Shown piece after piece: positions 46,825 through 58,800 of a stretch of DNA of 64,000 bases. Each line of letters begins with the position of its first letter. Within the stretch, counting starts at the first letter, position 1. Origin of the DNA: Klebsormidium nitens (Eukaryota > Streptophyta > Klebsormidiophyceae > Klebsormidiales > Klebsormidiaceae); assembly GCA_000708835.1 (NCBI GenBank), contig DF237064.1, forward strand, positions 1-64,000. The letters run 5' to 3'. The notes under the pieces were generated by a model. It did no database searches. It was not told the DNA's origin and was given only the letters and a program-made list of their open reading frames with translations. The translations under genes were made by a program, and so were the position numbers.

Positions 46825-49800
46825 TTACCGGTAAGAGCTGCCCCCGAACCGACGTATTCTAAACCGCCCGACGCCCGTTTCACTCTTGAGACTGACGCTC
46901 CCAGTGCTCTTCTCCGCACGGGGGGATCCCCCGGGCCGTTGCGCCGCCTCTGGTTTCGCTATCGGGACCCCATCTGTTGCCAACCGGGGGGACGCGATCG
47001 GCGGCAGATTTCCGGCGACGCTCTCCCGCCGAAGGCTAGAGTTATGCAGCAGAAAGGTCGCCGCGTCGGGAGTCCCCGGCCGCTGAGTCGACGACTGCCG
47101 CCGGCCGTCGACGAGCCAGTTCGGCGCAGACGCGTCGATCCAGGACGGCGCCACGTCGGCGCCCGGTTCAGTCCCCCGGGCTTCGACCTCTTCCGAAGCT
47201 CGCCTTCCGGGGGCTTCGCTCATCCGCCGCTCTAGGAGTTGGACCAGCGGATTCCGCTCGGGGGCTTGGCTCAATCTTCCGTCTGGCGCTTGACTCATTT
47301 TCCTCTCTGGCGCTTGGCTCATTCTTCTCTCGGGTGATTGATCCGTGGAGGGGTGGTTTGTTGACTTGCGCGAAACACGACTACCGACGGGTGACTCGAC
47401 GTTTTCCCTGGCACTGACTTGAGACATTTTCCTTTCGTTTTCTATAGACGCTGCGTTCGACTCTCTTAGATGGTGGTCATATTGCTGCGCTTTCTGGTGG
47501 AGGGGGAACAGTTTCAGCGGCCGGGCGTTCTTCCGGGGGATCATCTTCGGGTCCTTCGTGCCCGGTAGGTGCAGCCCGAGCGCCTTCCGCTCCGCGCGCG
47601 CCATGTTGCGCGCGGCCACGTGGCACCGCGGGTGGTCTGCCCCGAGCTCCGACTGGAAGAGCAGGAGGGCGATCTCGAGCAACTCAATTGCCTGCAGGAA
47701 GGTCGAATGTAATTTTGAGAGACAAAGAGGCTAGCTTGAGTTCCGAGCAGGCATTGGAGATAAGGAATGGCAAGGCGGGCAAGCTCGAGCAATTCAGTCG
47801 CCTGCAGGAAGGTTGGATGCAAGCTTGAGATTGAAGCAGAAGCGCTAGAAAGAAAAGGATCGAGCACGATTGAAGCAGAAACCCAAAAAAGAGCATGCAT
47901 GCGTCTATTGTATTGTACAGCGCGGAAACCATTTTCGGGAAAGCGAGACTCTTTGACAATGTTTGGCTATTCCGATGGACATTATATCGTCATAAATGAA
48001 GACGGAACGCGAGGATCGGCGCTCGTAAAGTCCAAAAAGACGTCCGGACTCGAGCATCCCACAACCATGTACCCATGCAAAGTACGGGTGAAACTCAAAC
48101 AAAGAGCACGCAGTGCAAGTATAACTCGGTTATATGCCTCCACGCGTCTTCAGAGAGGCAAGTGGCGATGATTAGAATACACGTGATCAATTGAAAGGCT
48201 GACACGTGGCAGGCGCGTTCTTGCCTTGTGGATCTGGCCGCACCGCTCCAGGCAGCACGCCATGTTGTGGTACGTCAGCGCCAGGTCAGCCTGTGGGGCG
48301 CCGGATTCGGCTTCCTTCTCGCGGAATGTCTGCAGCAACGGGCTCTGCTTACGTCAGCACATTGCCGAGAACTTCTCGGATCCCTTCTAGCAGGTTTTGT
48401 GATGTGCTTCCTTGCTTTGACTGGTTTTAAGAGTGTACATTCTCTTGGGAAGAATCTGCGCAGGTAAACGCATCGCGCGACTCCAAAGAGTATCAGAAAC
48501 CGTCGGCATACCCGCAGAACTTCTCAAAGCTTGCAACCCTGAACTCGCTAGAAAGCTTATGAAGCAACGAAAGCCAGAGCACACAACCGACGGCGAAAGT
48601 TTCTCCGACCGCCGCTCCTTGACGTCACTTCAACCTGCTTCGAGGACGGATCACGTGACGTCACTTGCCATGGTTTCTAGGAAGAGCTCAAACGCCTTGG
48701 CGAAGTCGCCGCGGTGGAAGTGCGCGCACGCCCGGCAGCTCGTCGGGAGGACCTTCGCGGGCGCGTCCGCGTCCAGCTTCGCGGCCGCGTCGGCCGCCTC
48801 CTGCGAGGGTTCAGGTGAAGGTTTTAGCTGAAGGATTGCGGAAGGCTTTCGCGCAATTTAAGGGACCTCTCGTGTCCAGATTCCAGCCTTCGGCCGCCTC
48901 CTGCGGAAAGGTTTACGTGCTTAGGTGCAGGCCTCTCGAAGAACCACAAGAAAGTCCGCGTCGGGGTATGCGGCTGCGTAAAGTTATTTCCAGCCAGAGG
49001 GTTTAGAGTTGAAGCATTTTTGCATTACTAAAGACCAGGGCCCTTGGCTTGTTTCAGAAAGCTAACATGTAAGCGGTCGTCTTCCGGAGAGTCATTGCGC
49101 AACTGTGAAAGTGAGTTCAACTCCGGTTCTGAAACTTCTAGTACTTAAACTTCTAAGCACTGTTCCGACTCATTTACATTTGCCTCGGTGTTTTCCCAGC
49201 ACTAACTAGTGCACGGTCAATTCAACTTCCCTCCCCCCACGATTGTAAGCATCCCGATTGTCATCACGATTGTAAGTGAATTTTCCTTTACCTGGTATTT
49301 CTCCAGCGCCAGATCGTCTTGCCCCATGCTCTCGTAGACCCCCCCCACCGCGCACCCCAAAAACACGCACGCCTCTGACGTCATCTTGGCGCGCCCGTCC
49401 GCTTGACAGGCGGCCATCCACAGCTCTTCCGCGAGTCGAAACGCCAAAAGTGCCTCGTCGAATCTGCCCACGGTGTGGCAGTAGACGGCGCGTTCGATCT
49501 GGGCTTCGACGCTTGGGGGTGCGTCGGGGGCGCAGATGACCTCTCGGATAAGACCTGCAGAAAGGCCGAGGCAGAAACTCGTCCGGTGGTGTGAATTTAA
49601 TCCTATGATCTGCTATTCTCATCGTTCCATGGGAACGGGCCGCAAAAGCGCAATCGTAGGACCAACACTATGATCAGACCTGCTTGCTGGAAGACGGAGC
49701 CATCTAATGCGGTTTAACAATCATCTCCGCATTAGTCCGCTGATCAACGCCGTGATCTCATTAAAATAACGCCGAGGTAGTCGACGCACAAATCGAGCCG

Positions 49801-52800
49801 CATGTAGAACGGGAAGTCGGTGCTTAGTCTCCACTTTTACCGGTCAACCAACGCGGTATCCAGTTACACAATGCCCTTCCGTCAACGGGCCAAAGCCGCG
49901 GAGAAACCATCTCAGCTGAGAACCTGAGAGCTAAGCTAAAAACACCCGCTTCCGGACTTACACAGTGGAAAGTCGGTGCTCGATCCCCAGTACCACCGGT
50001 CAGCTGACGCGGGGTCCAGCTTTAGGGACAGCCACGGGTTCGCCGGCGCCTCCGACTTGGCTTTCCCCTTTCTTTCCCTCTTTCCGCCGGTCGTCTTGGG
50101 CCGGATCTTCATGAAGTCGAGCAGCGCCCGGACCTTGTCCCCGGGCGACGGATACCTCTCGGCGTCCCTGCATATGAGTGACACGAATATCAGGGTTTTG
50201 GTTTTCGAGATTTCAGGGTTTTATCGTCCTTTTTTCCCTCGTCTTTTCCTTCCTCCCGTCGTTTTGGGCCGCAATCTCATCAAGTCGAGCAGCGCCCGGA
50301 GCTTTTCCCCGGGCGACGGATACTTTTCGGCATCCCTGCAAATGAGTGCCAGGGAACTTTTGGGTCTCTATCCCGACTTTCCGGCGCAACATTGATAAGT
50401 TGTCGAATTCACCCTCCGCGAACGGCGCCGTTCTGAGAGCCCATCAAATTGAAACTTATTCAAACCTTCAAAAGTCACCTTTGTTTCTGATCTCAGTATA
50501 GGACACAAAAGTTACAGATCGGAAGGAGCCCATGACGTCAGCACGTTGCACACCGGAGGGCCCTTTTAGTTTGAGACTCATTCAGCAGCGCAACGAGAAC
50601 AGGTTGGAACTCCAAAGCAAAGACTCTCAAGAGGTGCCCACAAAGACTCTGCCAAAAAGGAAAGGGCCGCCGGATCGGGTGGTGTCAAGGGGCTTACTTC
50701 CTCGTGGAGTAGGCCATCATTGACACCAGGCTGAGCGCCTCCAGGAACTCAGAGTACGTCATGCTGAGGTAATTGCCGTCACCCCGTGGTCCGAACTTGG
50801 CCTTCCGGAACGCCACCTCCAGCCGCCGGCGGGTGACCCTACAACGACACGTGCCCATTTATGACGTCAGCTCGTGCGAAGAAGACAGCTCCGGAGCTTA
50901 CTTGATACCTTGCCTTGTTACTTTGTCGAAAAGTAGCATAGGGTATTGTTTTCTTTGTTCCCTTAGCCCGTCTTTCTGGTCTATCTGCTCACCATTTGGC
51001 GGCACTCAGGGGTTCTGACAGTACTCGCATGCCGCACAAGCTGCGCATCACCAGCGTTCCCCGCTGGTGGAATGACTTCAAGCACAGTTAAGCAAGCTTT
51101 TGTCGTTCTCCAAATGCAAGTGACGTGTTTGGCGGTAGAACCTTGTCTTTTGCTTCACGTCTAACGCTCCATAATGGCGACGGAACGTCTCCGTTACATA
51201 ACCCAGACTCGTCGTATACACAGGGAAGGCGCAAAGCAAGCGGATCAAACGGGGAGGGCAAAAAGCGGTAAACATGAAGAAGCAATTGACCCGAAGGTCA
51301 ATACTTCGGCCGGAACGAGACGAAGGCGCCGAGCGAAAAGGGCACGGAACGGGAACAGACTCAGAGCAACCATCCTGGAATCAGTGGAAGAAATTTAGCG
51401 GATCAGAAGCGTGCGAGACCGGAGCGAAACGACTGACGCCATTAGTTTTGGGACCGCCTCACATTCTGGGCATGAGGTCGTGCTTCGCGCACAGGGTTTT
51501 GAACTCCGCCGCGCTGAGGGCGGCCGCGGCGTCAGCGGGCGCGGCGCCCCACGCGGCCTTGCCCGTGAAGCCGACGTTCACGCTGTCCACGCCCGCGAAG
51601 GAGGCGAACAGCGCGCGCAGCGCGACCTCGTTCTCCTGGAACACCTCGGTGACGTCACGGTCGACTGCGGAAGGGGAGGAGTGACGTCAGCACACTTCAA
51701 TTCAAGTTTTTGTACGTGCGACGTTCACGCTGTTCACGCCCGCGAAGGAGGTGAACAGCGCGCGCAGCGCGACCTCGTTCTCCTGGAATACATCGGTGAC
51801 GTCACGGTCCACTGCAAGAAAAGAAGGCACGGTATCATCATTCTCGAACTTTTGATCCTTTGAAGCCGATGTTCACACTGTCCACGCCCGCGAAGAAAGA
51901 GAACAACATGCGTAGGCGTCCTCCGTTTCCTGGATTATCTCGGTGACCTCATCTTAGACTGGCTTGCCTTTTGATGCAGCATCTTCGACTTGCGAACGAA
52001 GTCCGCTGGAAACGAAAGCACAGTGATGACGATACTCCAGAATCCCCTGACACTCGAAACACAGGTTCGCGTGATCGAAACAATCTGAAAGGATGACGTC
52101 AGCGGAGACTCACGGATGACGTCCTGGAAGTCTGCCACGTCCTGGTTGACGCGGCGCGCGACGGGCGCGATGTGCTTCTCCACCAGGTAGCGGTACGCGG
52201 CCGCGGCGTCGGGCGCGTCCGGGAACTTGGTCAGCGCGATGCTCGTCAGGACGTCCGCGAAGCGCTCGCGGCTCAGCCCCGTGATCTGCAAACAGTCAAG
52301 GATGACGTCAGTAAACGGATCTAGATCTGTTTTCTATTCTGTGTTGTACGTGGTCGTGTCAATCTTCTGGAATGAAAGGTCCGTGAGGTTCGCCAGAGGA
52401 CGTCAGCGAAGCACGGGACGGCTCAGCCACGCAATCTGCGGGGCACGACATGATGACGTCAGCTCAAGAAAAGAAGACCCGCCGCCTCTTTGTTTCACTA
52501 CGTGGTTGTGAGACACGATCCAGAAACGCAGAAGTCCAGGGACACCTCGCTAGAGTTGCAGTCGGAAATTTGAAGAAGTATGAACTGTCCAACCAGACAT
52601 ATTTCTCTTCCAAGCCCTGTGTTCGCTGTGTTGCTGCGAAATGCAAATAGTCCAAAGACGGGAAGCTCTTCCAACCAGGTCTGGCCCCTTAAAGCCTAAA
52701 CCACTCATCCTGCTGTTTGATTCGGGCGGCGCTCTGGTGGCATTCAGGAAGAGCAACTTCATGTCCTTGGCCAAGAGGCTCTCCTAAGGTTGTAAAACTT

Positions 52801-55800
52801 ATGACTCCTCAAATCTCAGAAGCCTGAACCGTTGGACCCGGGCTGCGCTTTAGTCGCCTCCAAAGAGAGCAGGTCTATGTCCCCCGCCTTAACGCCCTCC
52901 AAGCCTAAAATACAACCTTAAACCGAATCCCCAAAACCTACACGCCCACCTTGACACTTGACCCGGGCGGCGCTTTGGTCGCCTCAAGGAAGAGCAGGTT
53001 CATGTCCGCGGCCGCGAGGCGCTGCCCCTCTGCCAGCTGGCAGTCGCGGCAGATGCGCAGGAAAGCCGGGCGGTCGATCTCCACGCGGTGGTTCACCTCG
53101 CCCAGGCCGCAGTAGCGCGAGAACAGCAGCGTCACCTGGCCGAAACGATGACGTCGGATGACGTCAGGTGACGTATTTTTTGGCCTAATTGCTTTCTCGT
53201 TTTGAATTTGGATCCCGGCAATCGGAAATGGGTGCAGGCCGCAGTACCGTGAGAACAGAAGCGTTACGTGGGAAGAGGAAAAAATGTTAGAGGAAGTCAG
53301 GTACAATTGAGTTTTGGGTACTTGGGATGCAAGACCAAATATCGCTCACCGGTGCTTGACTCTTAGATAGCTAAGGACAATGTCGCCCCTCCTTCAAGAA
53401 GCTTACAGAACAGCTCACCCCAGTTTTATTGTAACTTCTCGACGTTGATTATCTTACTCAAACGAAAACAGTTCCCACAATTGCGGAAAGTATGCATTCG
53501 CTTTTGCGCGCGCAGAAAGGCGACCAAACAGCTGCGCGCACCTCTGCCTCGACCGCCTCGTTCGTTGGCAGCGGCACGTAGTACTTCTCGGGGTGCAGCC
53601 GCTCGTCCTTGAACAGCGCGAGCGCGCGCAGCGTGCGCTCCAGCCTGTGCGCGAGCGTGTTGGCGCCCTTGAACTTGGGCTCCGGGCGCACGATGCTGGC
53701 GCGAGCGACGAAAAGGACGTCAGTACGATAAGTAAGAAGGGCTGAGTCATTCATATTAACGAAAAGCTGACGACAGCGATGCCCGCAGATGTGCGGGAGC
53801 GTGTTCGCCCTTAAAATTGGGCTCCGGGCGCACGATGCTGGCATGTATGACAACGATGATGTCAGCAAAAAGATCACAAGAAGTCCCTGACGCCAGCGAT
53901 GCCCTCGGATGTGCGCGAGCGTGTTGGCGCCGTGAAATCTGGGGGGCGCACGATGCTGACACAAGCGACGAAGATGACGTCAGCACGACGCGTACGACGG
54001 GCTGGATTCAGGAGAAGGACCAAAAGAGAGCCGACGTCAGCAATAAAGTCGGACGTACGCGGGCGTGATTGCGGCTTACACGCTTCTTCGGCACACTATG
54101 CTGGCGGGAACGGATAGAAGATGCAGCGGGGCAACTTGTCACAACGAGAGTGACGTCAGCAGGACTAGTGAGAGCGCCGCCGGTGCACAATCGTGGTCGT
54201 GCCCTTTGACTCCGATTTGAAGTGCACGATGCTGGCGCTCGGATTAGCCACATGTTTCCGAAACGCAACGACAAGCAGTCGGCACCTGTGAGTGGTGTGT
54301 CGCTGCAGATTTCCCACATGTTCATTATTTCCGCGACATTTAAACGACATCTGTGAGTTGTGTGTCGCCGCAGAGCCACGTGGGCCTCACTTCGCCGCGC
54401 AGAGCAGGATCGTCTCCAGAAACTCCGGAAACAGCAGCACCCTGGGTCCCTGTAAACGCCTCGGATACGGCCTCTCGCCCAGATGCAAGGCCTCGACGAC
54501 ACGTGGCACGTTGGCGTCGATTGAGAGCAGGCCCGAGCCGCGCAGCAGTTGGAGTGCCAGCTGGCAGCCGATGCTGCAGTTCTCGCGCTCCACGTGGAGA
54601 CGCGTGGCGAGCGCGGATTCGTCGAAGAGCGCGGCCTTGTTGCCGTCGTTGGCGAGGTAGGCAAATACCTGACGGGGTTAAAAAGAGTTAAGAGAGGGTT
54701 AGGTGATATGGAAAAAGGTGCCGGGGTTGACTAGAAGGTTTACAGACGGTTAAGAGAATGGAAAAGGTTGGCTTGGTTAAGAAGAGTTGACAAGGTTCAG
54801 GAATATCGAAAAAACTAGTGGCCAACTAAGACAGGTCTAAAGATGGTCAGGAACACTAGAGCGAAACGACCAGAAGGGTTGAGGCCATCACTACCTAGAG
54901 ATGATCAAATTCCTTTGCAGATACCGCCAAAAGTTGTGTAGGTATACCTTCTTGGTGCTTGATGGGCTTACCACTGAATAGATGGTGTCCCAGTCTATTC
55001 AGTAGCACAGGGAAGAAAGCTCGCTTCAAAAGAGATGGTGAGAACTTTGATTTTCTGAAAGTGCCCCCGGGTGCGCGTTGGCAGCTTTGTCGAGTAGACA
55101 AGTGGCGGATGAAAGCACTCACACTCCAACTCTCATGCTTACATTATTCCTTCCAGTCGTTCTGAAAATGTTTCGCCAATTCATCGCTATGTTTGTGTGC
55201 CATAGCTTACCTGATACAACATGACGAGATCCCCCTGCAGCATCTGGAAGTGCTCCGGCTTCATGATCCCGGGGAAAGCCCGGTCCATCACCACCCGCTG
55301 CTCCAGAGCTGCCACGTGGCGGCCCAGGAGCTGCCGCGTGAACGCATCCTCCTCAGACTCGGTACGTACCGCTCCTGCAACCGTTTCCACCGGCTTTGCG
55401 GCGACGAAGTTCGATGCAGGAGTGGTGGGTCGCGTCGGGCTTCCGCGCATTCCGGTGGCAGTAACGGAACCGGACAGCTTCCGTGTTCTGTGATCTGAAG
55501 CGGGACGGGAACCAAGCACCGGGGAGGTTTCCCACCGGTTACCCCGCCGCGCCGAGACGCCGCTTGCCAACCCGCGCTGCGACTGGGGTGATGCCACGTG
55601 GCCGTCTGAGATGACGTCAGCGATGAGCTCCGCCAGAACGAGGTCTACCTCGTCCTCGACGCTGAGGACGCCGGCGGATGGACCGCCCGGCGGACTGATC
55701 AACGGAACGGTCACCGGAATGCTCAGGGCCGGAACGGCTATCGGAACCGCGGAATACTCCTTGGCCGCCTCTCTCTTGTGGGCGAACAACACCGTCGAGA

Positions 55801-58800
55801 CCAGCCAGAGTGCGTCCTTAAACCCCTCAAACCCTAGCATTTTTTCCTCGTCGAAAGCGCGCTGCGGCGGGCGCGCGCCTTCGCTGCTCCCCGTCTGCCG
55901 CGTGTCCTTCTTTGATTGGCCGCGATCGCTGCCAGCGGGCGTCGCCCGCCGTAGATCGCCCGCAGGGGACATCGGACGGCGGAGTTCGCTCCCCGCGGAG
56001 TCGAGCTGGCGGAACGCGCTCTCTCCCGTTTCCGGCCGGGTCATCGCGCTTCCGCCGGAATCCGGACGGCCCACGCTGCTCCATGCGGAGTCCGGACGGT
56101 CCGAACCGCTCGATTCCAACATCGGACGGCCGAGGCTGCTATGCCCCGTCATTGGACGGACCGAGTCCGTTGAGTAGGGGGTCGCCGCGCGACCGTTCTG
56201 TCCGTTTTCCGTCCCCAAGCTGGAGCGGAACCATACCTCCCGGCTAGAACGGAACCGCCTCGGCCCCGACTTCGAGCTGTTCGAACTGCTCTTGCTCTCA
56301 GGCCGCTCGGAGACCAGGTCCGACAGCCGCCGTCCCGACTCGCTTTTCTCCGAGTCGCTCTTTCCGCTTCCGCTCGATTCCGCTGCTCTTCCGCTGTCCC
56401 GGCTCGAACGCGAACGCCGGCCGTCCGATCGCCGAAAATTCGAATTGCGGCGCGACGAATGGCTGCCGCGGACGGTGCTTTCCCAGGACGGAGGATCGGC
56501 GTCCTCGTCCTGGTCCGCCGGAATCGTTCCGGCCTCCTCTTCTTGGCAGCGGAACGCGGTCTCGAAAATGTCCCCGGCGTCGAAGTGCGCGAACGCGTTG
56601 TCGTACAATAAACACTCCCGGAGGAAGAGTAGCCAAGCGGCCTTTGAAATTTGGGGTGGAAGTGGTTTGGCGCCCTGAAAAGATACATTTTGGATCTTGA
56701 AGATTGTCACGTCGCAATCGCAAATGATTAGTAAACAGGTTAGTAGGTGGCTTTTCGGAAAGGAATGCGGTTAGGCTGGTGATTGTTCGAAGGGGGCTGC
56801 TTGTAAGCGTCGCCCTCATCGTCAAAAGGCAATCACGTTTGGGCGAGTACCGTATAAACAGACAAACACAGAAGGAGGTTCATGGGTAAAAGCAGATAGC
56901 TGAACCTCCGTTCCAACATCGTCTACTTTCTTAGTTCACCTAATCAGTCTTGTTCACCGAGGCTGCTTGCCATCCAGGAAAGAAAGGGCGAAGGAAAACA
57001 AGATCACGAAGCCCTAGCAAGGAGCTCCGTGCACGAGGGTATGCCTAATCGTCCTTGACAACCAAATTGACTCCTTCCTGAAGGCTTTCGGTCTTAAGTA
57101 CGGATTCTGAAAAGCTCGACGGGTCGGCTTATCACGTAAGAATCTCGGGCGAGGCTGGCATACGTATCAGAATCTGCAAGGTTGTGCAGGTGCAACCTCA
57201 CTTGCTAGGCCTACTCTCCAAGCAATTGTGCACTACGCCGGACCCATTCTTGTTAACCTGCCGAGTTTTGCCAGGAGTTACTAAAGATCATCTCGAAGTG
57301 GATGGCTTCCAGAAGTTCCCGAAGAACACAAAGACGGGACAAAAAGACGACAAATCACTTAAAAAAGGTCTCACTTCCGTCGAGCTGCAGTACGCCTCAA
57401 AGATCGCCGCGAGCGCGTCTCGCATGTTCGACCCCTGCAGCTCCGGTTCGTACCGCTCCTCCCCGCTCAGCAGCACCGTGTGGTTCGCCCCGCACGCGAT
57501 CCCCGCGGCCTTATTCACACCGCCCAGCTTGACCGTGTTCACATGGACGCTCCGCCACGCGCCGACCGGGAAGCTCATCGGGACGCGCTCCACTGTCGGG
57601 TGATCGGTGCCCAGTCTGCCGATGCTACTATTGCCCCACGTGATAACCCGCCCGTCCACGGTCACCACTGCTGCGTGCTGGTTACCCAAACCCACATGGG
57701 TTACGCGCTTTTGGTCGAGAATCCCGAACGGTAACGGTATGGCGAGGCCCTGGTGTGCCGGCTCTGGGTGGCCCACGTGCTCGTCCGCGCCCCAGATGTA
57801 CAGCCGACCGTCCGAACCGACCGCCGCGGACACTATGGCCGCGGCGATTTGGACGACTTGCACGGGCGGCGGCGGCGGCTTCCGCAGCGCCGTGTCGCGC
57901 GGTAACGGTTCGCGCGAGCTGCAGCTGCCGTCTTGAAACGCGGCGATCTTCGAGGGCGAGCTCTTGTTGTCGGTGTGGCCGAGACCGAGGCAGCCGTTCC
58001 CATTGAAGCCCCAGCTGTAAACGGAGCCGTCGCTCGCGAGCGCGAGCGTGTGCGCCCAGCCGCACGCCACCTAGCAGATTTGGCAGCCACGTGTCATGCA
58101 CTTACGAGGTGCTTTCGATTCCCAATTCTCGCTTCTTCAAGAGGCTCTTGTTCCGCGAATCGGACGGACGGAAGTGCGCTCGAACGACAAACAAGCAGCA
58201 TTTTGAATTCGAGGTATCAAAAGTATAAAGCAGAGCTCGTGTTCGTTTCCCCATTTTGATCAAATCTATCAAATTGGTCGGATGTTTTGAATGAAGCATC
58301 CCCATCGGAAATGCTTCTACATCTTCTCGGGTTTGCAGTTTTAAGCTCCGCGCGATATTCGAACTCCGTTGCGGAGATGCTGAAAGCGAAACGAAGTGAT
58401 CACATAGGGTTTTCTGAGAGCTATCCGATCAGCAAATGCGTCCGAGCGCTTCGTAAGCATTCCCATTAAGATGATTCTGATTATTCAGGGACACACTTCT
58501 CTAGGAGGTAGGGGAACAAATAGATGAACCCCCATGTTCTTCGAGGGCAGTTGATCGAGAGCCTTTCCGAATCCAACGCAAAAACGTGTCAACCATTTTC
58601 TTCCGATCAAGTAAAAAGGAGGCAGCTATAAGGGCAGACGTCCTGGATTCGAGGCAAAGAATCCGGGCTTAATTGAACTTGTCATCTTTTTGGGCAGATT
58701 AAATTTCTTCGAGTAGAAAATAGACTAGGTGAAGACGTCCTGACTTGCGCCAAACTTTCCGGAAAGTACAAACATTTTGATCAACGATGAGCGGCGCAAA

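Noticed and set aside
51500-54250. Regular spacing of repeats considered as a CRISPR array or a transposon array
   Set aside because: The repeats are copies of adjacent exon edges with decay, not identical repeats with unique spacers. There are no terminal inverted repeats or transposase, and the genome is eukaryotic.
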